Of a stretch of 64,000 nucleotides of DNA, positions 60,974 to 64,000 are shown one piece after another. A program made the position numbers and the translations under genes. A model generated the notes under the pieces. It did no database searches. It was given only the letters and a program-made list of their open reading frames with translations, and was not told the origin of the DNA. The stretch is from assembly GCA_032433765.1 (NCBI GenBank), contig JAVIAB010000008.1, positions 40,543,736-40,607,735 of the forward strand, written 5' to 3'. Each line of letters begins with the position of its first letter. Positions within the stretch are counted from its first letter, which is position 1. The DNA is from Megaustenia siamemsis. Taxonomy: Eukaryota > Mollusca > Gastropoda > Stylommatophora > Ariophantidae.

Positions 60974-62402
60974 ATCAACTTACTCCACTAGAGTTATTAT
61001 CAACTTACTCCACTAGAGTTATTATCAACTTACTCCACTAGAGTTATTATCAACTTACTCCACTAGAATTATTATCAACTTACTCCACTATAGTTATTAT
61101 CAACTTACTCCACTATAGTAAAGTAAAGTACCCCCCGTCACGCCAAGTGGCGTATAGGGAAATATGGTGTTAGTGACCCTATATTTTACAGACCTCAGCT
61201 CATGATTTTTGGGGTAATGTGGTCGGTATTACGCCCGTGCTGCTTTTACTTTAGAAAAAATCCGGTACCCATTTAAGGCTGGGTGAACCCGGACGTCGGT
61301 TGGGATTCGAACCCTACCCTTGTCCGTAGTATAGTTCACTAACCACTGAGCTTCGCGGCTCCTATTTTTAATTATAAAACCCAGGTGTCCTCGCCAGGGT
61401 ACGAATGTTGCCGTGGTAACCAACCGCCTATCGATTGCGCTAATATTAACTTACTCCACTATATTTAATATTAACTTACTCCACTAGATTTTATTAACTT
61501 ACTCCACTAGAGTTATTATTAACTTACTCCACTATATTTAATATTAACTTACTCCACTATATTTAATATTAACTTACTCCACTATATTTAATATTAACTT
61601 ACTCCACTATATTTAATATTAACTTACTCCACTATATTTAACATTAACTTACTCCACTATATTTAATATTAACTTACTCCACTATATTTAATATTAACTT
61701 ACTCCACTATATTTAATATTAACTTACTTCACTATATTTAACATTAACTTACTCCACTATATTTAATATTAACTTACTCCACTATATTTAATATTAACTT
61801 ACTCCACTATATTTAATATTAACTTACTCCACTATATTTAATATTAACTTACTCCACTATATTTAACATTAACTTACTCCACTATATTTAATATTAACTT
61901 ACTTCACTATATTTAACATTAACTTACCACTATATTTAACATTAACTTACTCCACTATATTTAACATTAACTTACTCCACTATATTTAACATTAACTTAC
62001 TCCACTATATTTAACATTAACTTACTCCACTATATTTAACATTAACTTACTCCACTATATTTAACATTAACTTACTTCACTATATTTAACATTAACTTAC
62101 TTCACTATATTTAACATTAACTTACTTCACTATATTTAACATTAACTACTCCACTATATTTAACATTAACTTACTTCACTATATTTAACATTAACTTACT
62201 TCACTATATTTAACATTAACTTACTTCACTATATTTAACATTAACTTACTTCACTATATTTAACATTAACTTACTCCACTATATTTAACATTAACTTACT
62301 CCACTATATTTAATATTAACTTACTCCACTATATTTAACATTAACTTACTCCACTATTTTAACATTAACTTACTCCACTATATTTAACATTAACTTACTT
62401 CA
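60974..62402. repeat. 25-bp tandem repeat array interrupted by a SINE
   Basis: Six early units of TTATCAACTTACTCCACTAG type at 60,974-61,117, then about 38 units of ATTAACTTACTCCACTATAT type at 61,441-62,402. The interruption is SINE sequence plus about 75 bp of other DNA. Units 5' and 3' of the interruption belong to different subtypes. Confidence 0.94.
61119..61364 (-). mobile_element. tRNA-derived SINE, copy 5
   Basis: Reversed copy of the same SINE family, with ACGCCAAGTGGCGTATAGGG at the 3' end and box B as GGATTCGAACCC near 61,305. The 5' head ends near GGCTCC at 61,364. About 75 bp after the head (61,365-61,440) is neither SINE nor array sequence, so it probably arrived with the SINE or marks a second event. 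Confidence 0.85.
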
Positions 62403-62456
62403 CCAACTTCTTTTCTTCCCCATTTGCCTTTCAGCAAATCTCAATCTGGGGAAATA

Positions 62457-63215
62457 TAATTCGCGGTCTTTTTCTCTTCTGCTGGCTTCTCCAGCTGTTA
62501 TGTTTCTAGTGTTTCTAATATTCCACCAATCCATCTTTTTTTCTTCGGTTGGCTTCTCCAGCTTTTATGTTTCCTAGTGTTTCTTATATTCCATCAATCC
62601 ATCTTTTTTTCTTCTGTTGGCTTCTCCAGCTGTTTTGTTTCCTAGTGTTTCTAATATTCCATCAATCCATCTTTTTCTCTTCTGTTGGCTTCTCCAGCTG
62701 TTTTGTTTCCTAGTGTTTCTAATATTCCATCAATCCATCTTTTTCTCTTCTGTTGGCTTCTCCAGCTGTTATGTTTCTCAGTGTTTCTAATATTCCACCA
62801 ATCCATCTTTTTCTCTTCTGCTGGCTTCTCCAGCTTTTATGTTCCTAGGTTTCTAATATTCCACCAATCCATCTTTTTCTCTTCTGTTGGCTTCTCCAGC
62901 TTTTATGTTTCCTAGGGTTTCTAATATTCCACCAATCCATCTTTTTCTCTTCTGTTGGCTTCTCCAGCTGTTATGTTTCCTAGTGTTTCTAATATTCCAC
63001 CAATCCATCTTTTTCTCTTCTGTTGGCTTCTCCAGCTTTTATGTTTCCTAGTGTTTCTAATATTCCACCAATCCATCTTTTTCTCTTCTGTTGGCTTCTC
63101 CAGCTGTTATGTTTCCTAGTGTTTCTAATATTCCACCAATCCATCTTTTTCTCTTCTGTTGGCTTCTCCAGCTGTTATGTTTCCTAGTGTTTCTAATATT
63201 CCATCAATCCATCTT
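62457..63215 (-). repeat. 68-bp array made from a LINE coding segment
   Basis: About 11 copies of a 68-bp unit containing GTTGGCTTCTCCAGCTGTTA and TCTAATATTCCACCAATCC. Read on the minus strand each unit encodes RWIDGILETLGNITAGEA-like residues, the end of LINE family F. The last unit continues smoothly into single-copy family F sequence at 63,216. Because 68 is not a multiple of 3, successive units fall in different frames. Confidence 0.88.
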
Positions 63216-63292
63216 TGTCGTGGTCGACCCTTGGGTCTGGTTCTCTTTCAACGTCTATTAAAGGCTCGTTGTGTTATTTGTTCTTGTTGTCT
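63216..63292 (-). mobile_element. LINE family F fragment adjoining the 68-bp array
   Basis: The minus strand reads RTRPKGRPRQ, running into RWIDGIL of the last array unit, as in the fragment at 38,278-38,475. This single-copy flank shows where the array unit came from. Confidence 0.7.
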
Positions 63293-63299
63293 TATCACT

Positions 63300-63640
63300 C
63301 ATCATCGTCATCATCATCAAGCACCGGGCCTGCTGGCGTAGGTGTTCATGTCTCTCCATAACTTTAGATCACGACAGTTACTTATCATTTCTGTTGTTGA
63401 CCTCCTGCCAAGCTATTCTCTTAAGCTGTCTGGTATCTTTTCTCTTTGTTTCCCTCTATCTCTTCGTCCCTCAATTTTCCCAGTTTTCAAAATATATTCC
63501 AGCTGTTCTCTTCTCATTACATGGCCAAAAAATTATGATTGTTTCTTCCAAATATTGGAAATTAGGTCTTATCACTAGCCAAACCATTTCGCGTGCCGTT
63601 TCTTTATGTTATGTATTTAATGGCAGATATTGTTCCTAGC
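63300..63640 (-). mobile_element. LINE family A 3' fragment
   Basis: Begins with a (ATC)n tail at 63,300-63,320, then GCTGGCGTAGGTGTTCATGT, the reverse of the family A end seen at 57,570. Decayed coding matches (the reverse of HIMRR..L and the KIREKR region) extend to about 63,550. The 3' boundary of similarity is unclear. Confidence 0.65.
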
Positions 63641-63700
63641 TTTTTTTTCCTCAGTTCTTCACTATTGCACCAACTAATCCATTAATTGACTCCATTACAG

Positions 63701-63890
63701 AAACTTTACTTACCTAGAGGCAAGACACTCGGAGGTTCCAGTACAATCAACTACATGCAATGGAGTAGAGGAAACAAGAGAGACTTTGACATGTGGGCGG
63801 AGCAAGGGTGTAAAGGGTGGAGCTACAATGATGTCTTGCCTTATTTCAAAAAGTCGGAAGATTTTATAACCAAAACAGATATCAATAAAG
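63701..63890 (+). CDS. GMC oxidoreductase, exon 3
   Basis: The acceptor is TCCATTACAG|AAACTTTACT. The frame continues from exon 2 in phase 0 as [20 protein letters not shown], the conserved GMC signature 1 region (PRGKxLGGSSxxNxM). [20 protein letters not shown] and [13 protein letters not shown] follow, all typical of the family. The exon ends after AATAAAG (one base into a codon) at AG|GCAAGT, a perfect GC-type donor. Reading on without splicing meets a stop at 63,929-63,931, so a donor is needed here. The C-terminal catalytic half of the enzyme must lie beyond the window. Confidence 0.92.
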
Positions 63891-64000
63891 GCAAGTCTGT
63901 TGTACCCATTTGTTTGTTTACTTCAATTTAGTATGTCTGAGTAAAGAAATAGAAAACACATTGTACAATAATCTAAACTAAAGTTAAATATAACCCTGCG
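63891..64000 (+). other. start of intron 3
   Basis: Non-coding sequence after the GC donor; no further feature. Confidence 0.6.

Overview
The window looks like a piece of a large, repeat-rich metazoan nuclear genome, most likely a lophotrochozoan and probably a mollusc. This is inferred from one split GMC-family oxidoreductase gene with very long introns, an EGF-like exon of the MEGF/scavenger-receptor type, tRNA-derived SINEs, several RTE-like non-LTR retrotransposon tails, a mariner element and GIY-YIG-bearing Penelope-like retroelements. There is no bacterial-style gene organisation. By hand tally about 29 kb (roughly 45%) is tandem repeat in more than 20 unrelated families with periods of 4 to 84 bp. 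Most long open frames are these arrays read through and are not genes.

Layout. 1-10,891 is one 22-bp satellite with higher-order structure. 10.9-16.5 kb holds a SINE, a 36-bp array, an orphan EGF-like exon (minus strand), a LINE tail, a 56-bp array and two more SINEs. 16.6-22.6 kb is a 37-bp satellite containing a 1.46-kb duplication, then GTGA, 17-bp and GAAA arrays. 22.6-38.6 kb mixes SINEs, truncated LINEs and 42-, 45-, 40- and 30-bp arrays with a decayed mariner element (36,854-38,179). 38.6-43.8 kb is mostly unique sequence with TATC, 27-bp and GAGAA arrays and the first copy of a 606-bp direct repeat.

The one gene I can assemble is a GMC (FAD-dependent) oxidoreductase on the plus strand: exon 1 at 43,844-43,976, exon 2 at 57,280-57,488 and exon 3 at 63,701-63,890, continuing past the window. 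Reading frames join cleanly across both introns (13.3 kb and 6.2 kb), and exon 3 ends at an apparent GC donor. Intron 1 contains a 45-bp array, the second 606-bp repeat, a SINE split by a LINE, and a head-to-tail pair of almost identical Penelope-like elements (47,923-55,731). The downstream copy has an intact 913-codon RT plus GIY-YIG ORF. Intron 2 contains a 1-kb LINE with a 12-bp target-site duplication, a 30-bp array, a 25-bp array interrupted by a SINE, and a 68-bp array made from a LINE coding segment.

The most interesting system is the tandem Penelope pair. Its 4,709-bp unit carries near its 3' end a motif matching the hammerhead ribozyme core. The motif recurs in a third, diverged Penelope 3' end just downstream, where the stem II pairing is kept and its loop differs.
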